From Streptomyces sp. TBY4 (GTDB lineage: Bacteria > Actinomycetota > Actinomycetes > Streptomycetales > Streptomycetaceae), in NCBI RefSeq assembly GCF_024213195.1, contig NZ_JANAVF010000005.1:310001-374000 (forward strand): a DNA stretch of 64,000 nucleotides. Direction: 5' to 3'. The notes under the pieces were generated by a model. The model ran no database searches. It worked only from the letters and a program-made list of their open reading frames with translations, and was not told where the DNA came from. Below are positions 35,782 to 44,035 of this stretch, piece after piece; position 1 is the first letter of the stretch, and each line of letters begins with the position of its first letter. Made by a program: the position numbers and the translations under genes.

Positions 35782-36702
35782 ATGACCTCCGGCACCGACA
35801 CCGAAGCCGCGCCCGAAACCCCGGCCGAGATCCCCCACTTCCGGTTCTTCGAGCTCGAAGTGCTCCGCACCCGCCGCCTCGGCCACTCCTTCCTGCGGAT
35901 CACCTTCGGCGGCGCCGACCTCGCGGGCTTCCGCTCGGGCGGCTGCGACCAGAGCCTCTCCCTCTTCCTGCCGCCGGCCGGCCGGGAGCACACGGTGCTG
36001 CCGTCCACGGGCGAGGACACCTGGTTCGGGGACTGGCGCGGGATGCCGGACGAGGAGCGCCCGGTGATGCGCTCGTACACGGTCCGCGAGCAGCGCCGGA
36101 CCGCCGCGGGCGTGGACGAGGTGGACATCGACTTCGTCCTGCACGGCTCCTCCTCCCCCGCCTCGGCCTGGGCCGGCCGCGCGGTGACCGGCCGCCGGAT
36201 CATGGCGATCGGCCCGGCCGTCGCGGAGAACAAGTCCGTACGGTTCCAGCCGCCCGCCGGCACCGACGCGTTCCTGCTGTACGCGGACGAGACCGCCCTC
36301 CCCGCGGCCGCCGCGATCCTGGACCGGCTGCCCGCGGGCACCCCGGTCCGGGCCTGGTTCGAGGTCCCGCACGAGGACGACCGGCTGTACCTGCGGGCGC
36401 CCGACGGCGCGGACGTCACCTGGGTCGTACGGGAGCCGGGCACCGGAGCGGAGCGCACCGACCGGGTGCTGGAGGTCCTCCGGGCGGCGGAGCGGCCCGC
36501 CGCCGGAGCCCCGTACGCCTGGATCGCGGGCGAGTCCGCGACGATCCGCGCGGTCCGCAGGCACTTCGTCCAGGACTGCGGCGTGGACCGCCGCTCGGTC
36601 CGCTTCACCGGCTACTGGCGCCTCGGCGCGAGCGAGGAGGAGCTCCTCGCGGAGGCCTACGCGGGCCGGGCCCCCGACGAGGACCCGACGGCGGCGCTCT
36701 AG
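35782..36702 (+). CDS. desF: Siderophore-interacting FAD/NAD(P)H ferric reductase (DesF type)
   Basis: 306 aa. The FAD-binding domain carries MRSYTVREQ and 'VDIDFVLHGSSSPASAWA', the NAD(P)H-binding C-terminal domain 'PYAWIAGESATIRAVRRHF'. This is the SIP/ViuB family. It releases iron from imported hydroxamate complexes by reduction. In the related S. coelicolor locus the next genes are desABCD for desferrioxamine synthesis; here a convergent glycosidase gene ends 28 bp after this stop and no biosynthetic genes are present. Confidence 0.9.
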   Translation: MTSGTDTEAAPETPAEIPHFRFFELEVLRTRRLGHSFLRITFGGADLAGFRSGGCDQSLSLFLPPAGREHTVLPSTGEDTWFGDWRGMPDEERPVMRSYTVREQRRTAAGVDEVDIDFVLHGSSSPASAWAGRAVTGRRIMAIGPAVAENKSVRFQPPAGTDAFLLYADETALPAAAAILDRLPAGTPVRAWFEVPHEDDRLYLRAPDGADVTWVVREPGTGAERTDRVLEVLRAAERPAAGAPYAWIAGESATIRAVRRHFVQDCGVDRRSVRFTGYWRLGASEEELLAEAYAGRAPDEDPTAAL

Positions 36703-36730
36703 CCGCCCCCCGCCGGGTCCGCGCCGCCGC

Positions 36731-38329
36731 CTACTGCCAGGGCACGTCCGGCGCCCGGTGGTAGGTGACGTCCTGGGCGTCCAGGCGGGGGGCCTGGGCG
36801 GCCAGCCGCCGGCTGTACGAGGTCCAGTCGCGGGCGGTGGCCGGGGACCAGCCCAGCTCCGCCAGGCCCAGTACGCGCGGGAAGGCCATCAGCTCCCAGT
36901 CCCCCCGGGTCGCGATGGTCTCCGTCCACAGCGGGGCCTCCACCCCGAGGACGGCGGATTCCGGGAGGCCCGTCAGGTAGGTCCCCGGGTCCCAGTCGTA
37001 GGCCCGGCGGACCGGCACGTACCCGGCCCAGGCCAGTCCCGGCTTCGTCTCCTTGTCGTACTTCATGTCCAGGTAGAGCCGGTCCGCCGGGGACAGGATC
37101 ACCGGGCTGCCGGCCTTGGCCGCCGCGGTCACCGCCGCCTTCTCGGCGGCCGCCGTGCGGTCGTGGCCCCAGTACTGGAGCACCGCCCCCGGGGCCGGCC
37201 GGGCCGTCGCGAGCTGGTGCCAGGCCACCACCGTCTTGCCGTGCTTCGCGACCACCGCCTGGGCCCGGTCCATGAAGGCGGCGTAGTCCGCCGCGGGCGT
37301 GGAGTGGGCCTCGTCGCCGCCGATGTGCAGGTACTTGCCGGGGGTCAGCTCCGCGAGCTCCCCCAGCACCTGGTCGATGAACTCGTAGGTCCGCTCCTGG
37401 CCCACGCACAGCGAACTGAAGCCGACCTTGATCCCGGTGTAGCGCTCGCGCGCCTTGCCGTCGCAGTTCAGCTCGGCGTAGGAGGCCTGCGCGGCGTTCA
37501 CGTGGCCGGGCATGTCGATCTCCGGGACCACGTCCACGTACCGCTCCGCGGCGTACGCCACCAGGTCCCGGTACTCGTCCTTCGTCCAGTGCCCGCCGGG
37601 GCCGCCGCCGACCTCGCTCGCGCCCCCGTACTCCGCCAGCCTCGGCCAGGAGTCGATCGCGAGGCGCCAGCCCTGGTCGTCGGTCAGGTGCAGGTGCAGG
37701 GTGTTGACCTTGTACTGCGCGAGCTGGTCGACGTACCTCTTGACCTGCTCCACCGGGAAGAAGTGCCGGGCCACGTCCACCATCGCGCCCCGGTACGCGA
37801 AGCGCGGCGCGTCCGTGACCGTGCCGCCCGGGACCGTGCCCGGGCCGGAGACCGGCAGGAGCTGGCGCAGCGTCTGGCCGGCGTGGAAGAGGCCCGCGGG
37901 CGTGCGCGCGGTGAGGGTCACCCCGCCGGGCCCGGACTCCAGCCGGTAGGCCTCCTCCCCCGTCCCCCCGGCCTCCCCGTCGATCCGCAGCCGGATCCCG
38001 TCGCCCTCCGTGCCGTCCACCACGGGCAGCGGCAGCCCGCTGGGGCCGCGCAGCTGCTCCGCGAGGAGTTCGCCGACCCTGCGGACCTCCTCGTCGTCGG
38101 TCAGGCCGGTACGGATGACCGTGCCCGGGCCGAAGGTGTACCCCGGGCCCCCGGCCCGGGCGGAGACGGGGGCCGGCAGGAGCCGTTCGTAGGGCGCGAG
38201 CGCGGCGGGCGGATCATCGCTGGGGCGGGCGTCGTCCCCCCGCGCGGCGCTGCTGCAGGAGGCGGCCGCGGGGACGGCGGCGAGGACGAGGAGGGCGGCG
38301 AGGACGCGTCGCGGGACTCTCATGCGCAT
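36731..38329 (-). CDS. Glycoside hydrolase family 20 beta-N-acetylhexosaminidase (lipoprotein)
   Basis: 532 aa from the ATG at 38329 (ATG at 38323 is the alternative). A signal sequence ends in AAASC, a lipobox, so the enzyme is probably tethered outside the cell. An N-terminal GH20b-like domain precedes the TIM barrel. The catalytic Asp-Glu pair is in HIGGDEAHS, near residue 335. It removes terminal GlcNAc/GalNAc from chitobiose by substrate-assisted catalysis. It matches S. coelicolor SCO2786 in recalled order. Confidence 0.92.
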   Translation of the reverse strand: MRMRVPRRVLAALLVLAAVPAAASCSSAARGDDARPSDDPPAALAPYERLLPAPVSARAGGPGYTFGPGTVIRTGLTDDEEVRRVGELLAEQLRGPSGLPLPVVDGTEGDGIRLRIDGEAGGTGEEAYRLESGPGGVTLTARTPAGLFHAGQTLRQLLPVSGPGTVPGGTVTDAPRFAYRGAMVDVARHFFPVEQVKRYVDQLAQYKVNTLHLHLTDDQGWRLAIDSWPRLAEYGGASEVGGGPGGHWTKDEYRDLVAYAAERYVDVVPEIDMPGHVNAAQASYAELNCDGKARERYTGIKVGFSSLCVGQERTYEFIDQVLGELAELTPGKYLHIGGDEAHSTPAADYAAFMDRAQAVVAKHGKTVVAWHQLATARPAPGAVLQYWGHDRTAAAEKAAVTAAAKAGSPVILSPADRLYLDMKYDKETKPGLAWAGYVPVRRAYDWDPGTYLTGLPESAVLGVEAPLWTETIATRGDWELMAFPRVLGLAELGWSPATARDWTSYSRRLAAQAPRLDAQDVTYHRAPDVPWQ

Positions 38330-38375
38330 AGGTATAGGCCAACCGGGCCCGTGGGGCCGATGCAAGAATCCCAGG

Positions 38376-39296
38376 ATGGCGGAAATCATCCAGAAGGACG
38401 GCACATGGACCTTCGACGGGGACGCGGTGCGCATCGTGCCCGGCCGCGACAAGGGGGTGGGGCTGCTGCGCCAGACGCTGGGCGAGGTGCTCGTCCCGCT
38501 GCGCGCGCTGGCCGGGGTCTCGTACGAACCGGGGCGCAAGGCGGGCCGGCTGCGCCTGCGGCTGCGTGACGGCGCCGACCCCCTCCTGCAGGTGACGGGC
38601 GGACGGCTGCCGGAAGCCTCCGACCCGTACCGGCTGACGGTGGAGCCCGACCGCGGCGGGGTGGCGGAGTACTTCGTGGACGAGGTCCGCAACGCCCTGC
38701 TGCTGGACCAGGTGGACCCCGGGCCCACCGACTCCTACCTGCTGCCGGGTCCCGCCGTGCCGATCACGGTCGGCGCGGGCGACGGGACGGTGGCCTTCGA
38801 CGGGGACCGGGTCTGCCTGGAGTGGAACTGGACGACCGAGGAGGCGAAACGGTCCGGCGGGGCCCGGGAGTTCAGGGTCGCGGACCTGCGGTCGGTGGAA
38901 TGGGCCCCGTCCCGGGGGCTGGAGAACGGGTGGATCCGCTTCGCTCTGGCCGGCGCCACGCAGAGCTCGGCCCCGAAGTACGACCCGCACACGGTGGAAC
39001 TGTTCGGCTTCAAGAAGGACCCCCTGATGGCGCTGGTCGCGGCCGCCGTCGCGGTCCGCATGCCGCACCCGGCGGCCCCCGCGCAGGAGCCCGTGCCGGA
39101 GCCCGGCCCCGCCCTCGCCGCGCCCCCCGCCCCGGCCCTTCCTCCCGTCGCCGCCCCGTCCCCCGCTCCCGCCCCGGCGGAGGACCACGACGCCCTGCTG
39201 CGCCGGCTGCGCGAGCTGGGGGAGCTGCATCAGGCGGGGATCCTCACGGCCGAGGAGTTCACCACGGCGAAAGCGGCAATTTTGGGTCGTTTCTGA
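38376..39296 (+). CDS. DUF4429 protein with C-terminal SHOCT motif
   Basis: 306 aa from the ATG at 38376. Two similar beta-rich repeats (starting DGTWTFDGDAVRIVPG and DGTVAFDGDRVCLEWN) are DUF4429 domains. An Ala/Pro linker leads to a SHOCT helix pair (LLRRLRELGELHQAGILTAE). The function is unknown; SHOCT segments often mediate oligomerisation. There is no signal peptide. Divergent from the GH20 gene, with only 46 bp between starts. Confidence 0.82.
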   Translation: MAEIIQKDGTWTFDGDAVRIVPGRDKGVGLLRQTLGEVLVPLRALAGVSYEPGRKAGRLRLRLRDGADPLLQVTGGRLPEASDPYRLTVEPDRGGVAEYFVDEVRNALLLDQVDPGPTDSYLLPGPAVPITVGAGDGTVAFDGDRVCLEWNWTTEEAKRSGGAREFRVADLRSVEWAPSRGLENGWIRFALAGATQSSAPKYDPHTVELFGFKKDPLMALVAAAVAVRMPHPAAPAQEPVPEPGPALAAPPAPALPPVAAPSPAPAPAEDHDALLRRLRELGELHQAGILTAEEFTTAKAAILGRF

Positions 39297-39342
39297 CCGC
39301 CAAAGACCGGAATTCACCCCTCCTCTGGTCCAGACCAGCATG

Positions 39343-39370
39343 ATCCTGCCCGATATCGGGCAGGATTTTT
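39343..39370 (+). terminator. Strong intrinsic terminator after the DUF4429 gene
   Basis: A perfect palindrome with 12-base arms (ATCCTGCCCGAT and its complement) is followed directly by TTTTT. A full U-tract of this kind is uncommon in Streptomyces. Confidence 0.88.
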
Positions 39371-39403
39371 GCGTTCTGCGGCTCGTGCCGCCAATATCAA
39401 CGG

Positions 39404-39679
39404 ATGCCCGACCGCCGCCCGTCGCACGACGACCTCGTCGACCACTTGGTGCGCAGCACCTCGCTCCAGCGGGGCGAAGCCGCCCGAGTGGTGCTCGACG
39501 TACTCGCGTACTTCGACGAGAGCACCGAGGAGTTCGTCCGCCGGCGCCACCGTGAGCTCCAGTCCGGGGGCGCGGTCAACGCGGACATCTTCGAGCGGAT
39601 CGCGGCCGAGCTGCCGCACCGCGCCGTGGCACCGCCGGAGCTCTCGCTCCGGCAACTGCGCCGCATCGTCTACGGCTGA
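39404..39679 (+). CDS. Small conserved protein upstream of glmS
   Basis: 91 aa, charged and helical (HDDLVDHLVRSTSLQRGEAA, VVLDVLAYFDESTEEFVRRR), with no signal or membrane segment. The region SLQRGEAARVVLDVLAYF looks like a DNA-binding HU/IHF-like helical pair, but it is too short to assign. It sits 78 bp before glmS on the same strand and may share its transcript. Function unknown. Confidence 0.65.
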   Translation: MPDRRPSHDDLVDHLVRSTSLQRGEAARVVLDVLAYFDESTEEFVRRRHRELQSGGAVNADIFERIAAELPHRAVAPPELSLRQLRRIVYG

Positions 39680-39757
39680 GCTGCCCGCAGCGGGCACCAC
39701 CTGCCGGGGATCCGGACAGCGGCAAGAACAACCGAACTTCAGGAGGGGAAAGACCTT

Positions 39758-41575
39758 ATGTGCGGAATCGTGGGTTACATCGGCAAGCGTGACGTGGCAC
39801 CGCTGCTGCTGGAGGGCCTGCAGCGACTGGAGTACCGCGGCTACGACTCCGCGGGCATCGTCGTCAACAGCCCGAAGGCCGCGGCCCTGAAGGTCGTCAA
39901 GGCCAAGGGCCGCGTACGCGAGCTGGAGTCCCGGGTACCCAAGCGCTTCGCCGGCACCACCGGCATCGCCCACACCCGCTGGGCCACCCACGGCGCCCCG
40001 AGCGACATCAACTCCCACCCGCACCTGGACGCCGACAACAAGGTCGCCGTCGTCCACAACGGCATCGTCGACAACGCCTCGGAGCTGCGCGCCAAGCTCG
40101 AGGCCGACGGGGTCGTCTTCCTCTCGGAGACCGACACCGAGGTGCTCGTCCACCTCATCGCCCGCGCCCAGGCCGACACCCTGGAGGAGAAGGTCCGCGA
40201 GGCTCTCAAGGTCGTCGAGGGCACCTACGGCATCGCCGTCATGCACGCCGACTTCTCCGACCGCATCGTCGTGGCCCGCAACGGCTCCCCGGTCGTCCTC
40301 GGCATCGGCGAGAAGGAGATGTTCGTCGCCTCGGACATCGCCGCGCTCGTCGCCCACACCCGTCAGATCGTCACCCTCGACGACGGCGAGATGGCGACCC
40401 TGAAGGCCGACGACTTCCGGACCTACACCACCTCCGGTACGACGACCACCGCCACGCCCGAGACCGTGGAGTGGGAGGCCGCCTCCTACGACATGGGCGG
40501 CCACGACACGTACATGCACAAGGAGATCTCCGAGCAGGCCGACGCGGTCGACCGCGTCCTGCGCGGCCGGATCGACGACCGCTTCAACACCGTCCACCTG
40601 GGCGGCCTGAACCTGGACCCGCGCGAGGCGCGCGGCATCCGCCGGGTCAAGATCCTGGGCTGCGGCACCTCGTACCACGCCGGTCTGATCGGCGCGGGCC
40701 TCATCGAGAGCCTGGCCCGCATCCCCGCCGACGCCGAGCCGGCCTCGGAGTTCCGCTACCGCAACCCGGTCGTGGACCCCGACACCCTCTACATCGCGGT
40801 CTCCCAGTCCGGTGAGACGTACGACGTGCTCGCGGCGGTGCAGGAGCTCAAGCGCAAGGGCGCCCGCGTCCTCGGCGTGGTCAACGTGGTCGGCTCCGCG
40901 ATCGCCCGCGCCGCCGACGGCGGCGTGTACGTGCACGCCGGACCCGAGGTCTGCGTCGTCTCCACCAAGTGCTTCACCAACACGGTCGTGGCCTTCGCGC
41001 TGCTCGCCGTGCACCTGGGCCGCATCCGCGACCTGTCCGTCACCGACGGCAAGCGGATCATCGACGGCCTGCGCAAGCTGCCCGCGCAGATCCAGGAGAT
41101 CCTGGACGGCGAGGAGGACATCAAGAAGCTGGCCGCGGAGTACGCCGAGGCCAAGTCGATGATGTTCATCGGCCGCGTCCGGGGCTACCCGGTGGCCCTG
41201 GAGGCCTCCCTGAAGCTCAAGGAGATCTCCTACATCCACGCCGAGGCCTACCCGGCCTCCGAGCTCAAGCACGGTCCGCTCGCCCTGATCGAGCCCTCGC
41301 TGCCGACGGTCGCGATCGTCCCGGACGACGACCTGCTGGAGAAGAACCGTGCGGCGCTGGAGGAGATCAAGGCCCGCAGCGGCCGGATCCTGGCGGTCGC
41401 CCACACCAAGCAGGAGAAGGCCGACCACACGATCCTCGTGCCCAAGAACGAGGACGAGCTGGACCCGATCCTGATGGGCATCCCGCTGCAGCTGCTGGCG
41501 TACCACACCGCCCTGGCCATGGGCCGGGACATCGACAAGCCGCGCAACCTGGCGAAGTCGGTCACGGTCGAGTAG
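39758..41575 (+). CDS. glmS: Glutamine-fructose-6-phosphate aminotransferase (isomerising)
   Basis: 605 aa, full length. The glutaminase Cys2 is exposed after Met removal (MCGIVGYIGK). The glutamine amidotransferase domain (about 1-235) carries THTRWATHG-type and HNGIVDN loops; two SIS sugar-isomerase domains follow (GCGTSYHAG, SQSGETYDVLA, LEASLKLKEISY). It makes glucosamine-6-phosphate, the first step to UDP-GlcNAc for the cell wall. The start follows a strong AGGAGGGG site. There is no glmS ribozyme in the 78-bp leader. Confidence 0.96.
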   Translation: MCGIVGYIGKRDVAPLLLEGLQRLEYRGYDSAGIVVNSPKAAALKVVKAKGRVRELESRVPKRFAGTTGIAHTRWATHGAPSDINSHPHLDADNKVAVVHNGIVDNASELRAKLEADGVVFLSETDTEVLVHLIARAQADTLEEKVREALKVVEGTYGIAVMHADFSDRIVVARNGSPVVLGIGEKEMFVASDIAALVAHTRQIVTLDDGEMATLKADDFRTYTTSGTTTTATPETVEWEAASYDMGGHDTYMHKEISEQADAVDRVLRGRIDDRFNTVHLGGLNLDPREARGIRRVKILGCGTSYHAGLIGAGLIESLARIPADAEPASEFRYRNPVVDPDTLYIAVSQSGETYDVLAAVQELKRKGARVLGVVNVVGSAIARAADGGVYVHAGPEVCVVSTKCFTNTVVAFALLAVHLGRIRDLSVTDGKRIIDGLRKLPAQIQEILDGEEDIKKLAAEYAEAKSMMFIGRVRGYPVALEASLKLKEISYIHAEAYPASELKHGPLALIEPSLPTVAIVPDDDLLEKNRAALEEIKARSGRILAVAHTKQEKADHTILVPKNEDELDPILMGIPLQLLAYHTALAMGRDIDKPRNLAKSVTVE

Positions 41576-41597
41576 TCGAGCGGGTCTCGCGCACGAG

Positions 41598-41626
41598 AAG
41601 GCCCCCGGGGATCCCCCGGGGGCCTT
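41598..41626 (+). terminator. glmS terminator
   Basis: 13-bp perfect stem AAGGCCCCCGGGG / CCCCGGGGGCCTT with a three-base loop, then TTTTCG. It lies 23 bp after the glmS stop. Confidence 0.9.
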
Positions 41627-41666
41627 TTCGTGTGCTCGGGCCGTTTCGTGCGTTCGGGCCCTGCCC

Positions 41667-42233
41667 TCAGCTCGCGGCGACCGCGCCGCGCGAGCCCTTT
41701 CCGAGGGCCATCGGCCAGCTCGCCAGCGCCGCGGTGGCCCCGTACCAGGCCAGGAGTCCGCAGAGCGCCGCCACCCAGCCGCCCGCCTTGGCCAGCCCGC
41801 CGCTGTCGGCGAAGCTGCCTATCGCCAGGAGCAGCAGGGAGAGGGTGAACAGGCCGTACACGCCCTGACCGAACAGTCCGCCCGAGGCCGCGGCGGTGAG
41901 GGTCAGTCCCAGCATGGCGAACAGCACGAGGAACATCCCGGCCGCGTCTGCCGAAACCTTTCCGTCGGCCCCACTGGCCCAGATGAACCAGAAGGTGCCG
42001 ATGCCCGCGAAGGCCGTGCCGTTGAAGCCGTTGCCGCCGCGGTACTCCAGGACTCCGAGGACGAACAGGGCGAGTCCGCCGAGGTACATCGCGAGCGACA
42101 CGGAGTTGGCCGCGGTCACACCGTCGATGACGCCGGTGTTGCCGATACCGAATGCGAGAAGGGTGAGACCCAGGGCGATGTGCCCGAGGGTCGAAGTCGA
42201 GGCCGTGCTTCCCGCAGAGACACCATTGTCCAC
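41667..42233 (-). CDS. satP: Acetate uptake transporter, GPR1/FUN34/YaaH family
   Basis: 188 aa, six membrane helices. The family opening appears as LGHIALGLTLLAFGIGNTGV and the signature strands as NGFNGTAFAGIGTFWFIWAS. It carries acetate/succinate with protons. It is convergent with glmS, with the glmS terminator between them. Confidence 0.88.
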   Translation of the reverse strand: MDNGVSAGSTASTSTLGHIALGLTLLAFGIGNTGVIDGVTAANSVSLAMYLGGLALFVLGVLEYRGGNGFNGTAFAGIGTFWFIWASGADGKVSADAAGMFLVLFAMLGLTLTAAASGGLFGQGVYGLFTLSLLLLAIGSFADSGGLAKAGGWVAALCGLLAWYGATAALASWPMALGKGSRGAVAAS

Positions 42234-42332
42234 GGCGGGCTCCCTTCGATCTGCAGTTGTTTGCTGCGTCCCAGCAGCCTTTATCTACCCCTTACATGGG
42301 GGTGCACAACCGCACAATCGACATACAGTCGG

Positions 42333-42863
42333 TTACGGGATGACAACAACCGGTCGCTGCGCCCGCTTGGCCAGCCGGCCCGCCACCGAGCCGAAGATCC
42401 GGCCGACGATCCCGTGCGTGGAGCCGACCACGATGGCGTCCGCCGAGTACTCCCGGCCGACCTCCTCCAGCTCGTGGCAGATGTCCCCGCCGCGCTCGAC
42501 GAGGATCCACGGAACCTCGGACAGGTAGTCCGCGCAGGCCAGCTCCAGCCCCAGCACCTCGGTGCGGTGGTCCGGCACGTCCACGAAGACCGGCGGCTCG
42601 CATCCCGCCCACACGGTGGTGGGCAGCCGGTTCGCGACATGGACGATGATCAGACCGGAGCCCGAGCGGCGGGCCATGCCGATCGCGTACGCGAGGGCGC
42701 GCTCACTGGACGTGGATCCGTCGAAGCCCACCACGACCCCGTGCCGGAAGGCCGGGTCGCAGGGATGACGTGGTTGTTCCACCGCGCGCAGGTCGGCCGA
42801 TTCGGGGTCGGCGAGGCGTTTGCGCTTGCGGTCCGCGGGTTCGGAGAATTCGTGACCGGCCAT
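42333..42863 (-). CDS. Universal stress protein (UspA family)
   Basis: 176 aa from the ATG at 42863. The first 50 residues are a charged extension; the single Usp domain starts HGVVVGFDGSTSSERAL and ends with the ATP-binding signature VVGSTHGIVGRIFGSVAG followed by KRAQRPVVVIP. The G-x2-G-x9-G-S motif is intact, so it probably binds ATP. Nucleotide-binding stress factor in the cytosol; 99 bp upstream of satP on the same strand. Confidence 0.88.
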   Translation of the reverse strand: MAGHEFSEPADRKRKRLADPESADLRAVEQPRHPCDPAFRHGVVVGFDGSTSSERALAYAIGMARRSGSGLIIVHVANRLPTTVWAGCEPPVFVDVPDHRTEVLGLELACADYLSEVPWILVERGGDICHELEEVGREYSADAIVVGSTHGIVGRIFGSVAGRLAKRAQRPVVVIP

Positions 42864-43242
42864 GGGTGTCTCGGCGAAGAGGTCCTCAGGGGAAGGGACA
42901 AGGGGACGGGGCGCCAGTAGGCGGAAGCGACGATTCAAGCGGGACGATTCCAGAAAACGACAACTCAGTGTGACCGAGCTCTGTCCGGGAAGCATCTTCC
43001 CAAGCCCATACCCACCAGGGTACGGCGACACTCCTGTGCTGCACAGGTCATGCCGCCCTTGGAGAGCGTCCAAGGGAGCATGCCGCAGCCACGCCTCCTT
43101 GGCAATGTCCGCTGCCCCCTACAGCCAGTGACCAGGAGCACCCCATCGGGTGGGTGCCACCCGTGCGCGCAGTGACCGAGCCGAGCCGCACGCCGTTGGA
43201 CACGAGTCCGACCGTCCAGGAAGAGCCCGCAGGGAGCACGCC
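42864..43242. other. Divergent intergenic region, usp / small membrane protein
   Basis: 379 bases with no convincing gene. It holds the promoters for both flanking genes. The only structure seen is a 6-3-6 inverted repeat GGGAAG-CAT-CTTCCC at 42987-43001, which may be an operator for usp. Confidence 0.45.
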
Positions 43243-43659
43243 GTGCCCGGTCATCCGGTTCACCCCGTCCAGCCCGCTCAGTCGCCCGCTCAGCCGACGC
43301 AGTCCGTCCACATCTCTCCCCCTCCCCTTCACTCGTCCGTGCAGCCCGCCCGGCACCCCCACGAGGACTCCGCGGGTGACGTGGTGCGCTGGGCGGCTTT
43401 CAGCTGCCTGCTCGTCCCCGTGGTCCTCGTCGTCTACGGGACCTCCTTCGGCGGGGCCGCCGTCGCCACGCTCGGCCTGGCGGCCGTCACGGCGGCCTGC
43501 CGGGTGCTGCTGCGCCACTCCGAACAGACGGAGCGGAATGCCGCCCGGGTCCTCGCGGAGGACCGATTGACGCCCGCGCACCGGGGCCGGCACTCGCGCG
43601 CCGGGGCCGCGACCCAGCGCGGATGTCAGGTTTCCGGCGGGATGTCCCCTCACGACTGA
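43243..43659 (+). CDS. Small membrane protein, unknown function
   Basis: 138 aa from the GTG at 43243, preceded by AGGGAG; the frame is open further upstream without a better site. A His/Pro/Gln-rich soluble N-terminus of about 45 residues leads to two hydrophobic segments (WAAFSCLLVPVVLVVYG, AAVATLGLAAVTAACRVLL) and a charged tail. No family recognised. It lies ahead of adpA and points the same way. Confidence 0.6.
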   Translation: MPGHPVHPVQPAQSPAQPTQSVHISPPPLHSSVQPARHPHEDSAGDVVRWAAFSCLLVPVVLVVYGTSFGGAAVATLGLAAVTAACRVLLRHSEQTERNAARVLAEDRLTPAHRGRHSRAGAATQRGCQVSGGMSPHD

Positions 43660-44035
43660 CCGATTCGCACATCCACACCCGCATGTTTTCAGCCAACTTC
43701 CCGGCAGGTCACCCCCCTTGCCGGAATGTCCCCCCGACCCCCTCACCATCAGCGACTACGGCGCCACAAGGGGACTTTGACCCTACGAGTACTGGCCATG
43801 GCCGGACAGTGCGCTTTCCACCCGGGTAGCGGAGTGGAACGCTTCCTGATCGAATGCTTTTCGCCAAGTTGCCAAGTCGACATAGCGCTGCGTGCTGAAC
43901 TTGTCACGCCGACACCACGGGACGCAGTAGATTCGATCATGTATTTACGGCGGGGGAGCCACGTGCAAGGCCGAGGGGATACGTGCAGGTGCGACCAGAC
44001 CAAGGAGTCGCGACACCCAAGGGGGGCTTAGCGCC
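43660..44035 (+). promoter_or_regulatory. Long adpA leader/promoter region
   Basis: 376 bases, AT-richer than the surroundings, between the small membrane gene and adpA. It ends with the site AAGGGGGG, 9 bases before the adpA ATG. It contains TGGC-type half sites (for example the complement of CTTTTCGCCAAG at about 43857) that resemble AdpA autoregulatory sites only partly. A short reading frame (43939-44031) lies in the part that probably forms the mRNA leader. Confidence 0.55.
43939..44031 (+). CDS. Possible upstream reading frame with a TTA third codon before adpA
   Basis: 30 codons, beginning Met-Tyr-Leu with the leucine encoded by TTA (43945-43947), ending in TAG four bases before the adpA ATG. 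The frame is open further upstream, and there is no strong Shine-Dalgarno sequence, so translation is unproven. If translated, its stop would sit at the adpA ribosome site. Confidence 0.3.
   Translation: MYLRRGSHVQGRGDTCRCDQTKESRHPRGA

Noticed and set aside
39680..39757. glmS ribozyme or riboswitch
   Set aside because: The leader is only 78 bases and has no recognisable ribozyme core; this element is typical of Firmicutes, not Streptomyces.
39314..41506. Long antisense open frame covering glmS
   Set aside because: Composition is an antisense shadow; glmS on the + strand has every active-site motif and a strong ribosome site.
43726..43938. Longer gene of about 100 codons upstream of adpA, in frame with the TTA-containing leader
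   Set aside because: No ribosome site at its upstream ATG and mixed codon use; only the short 3' part is noted as a possible leader frame.
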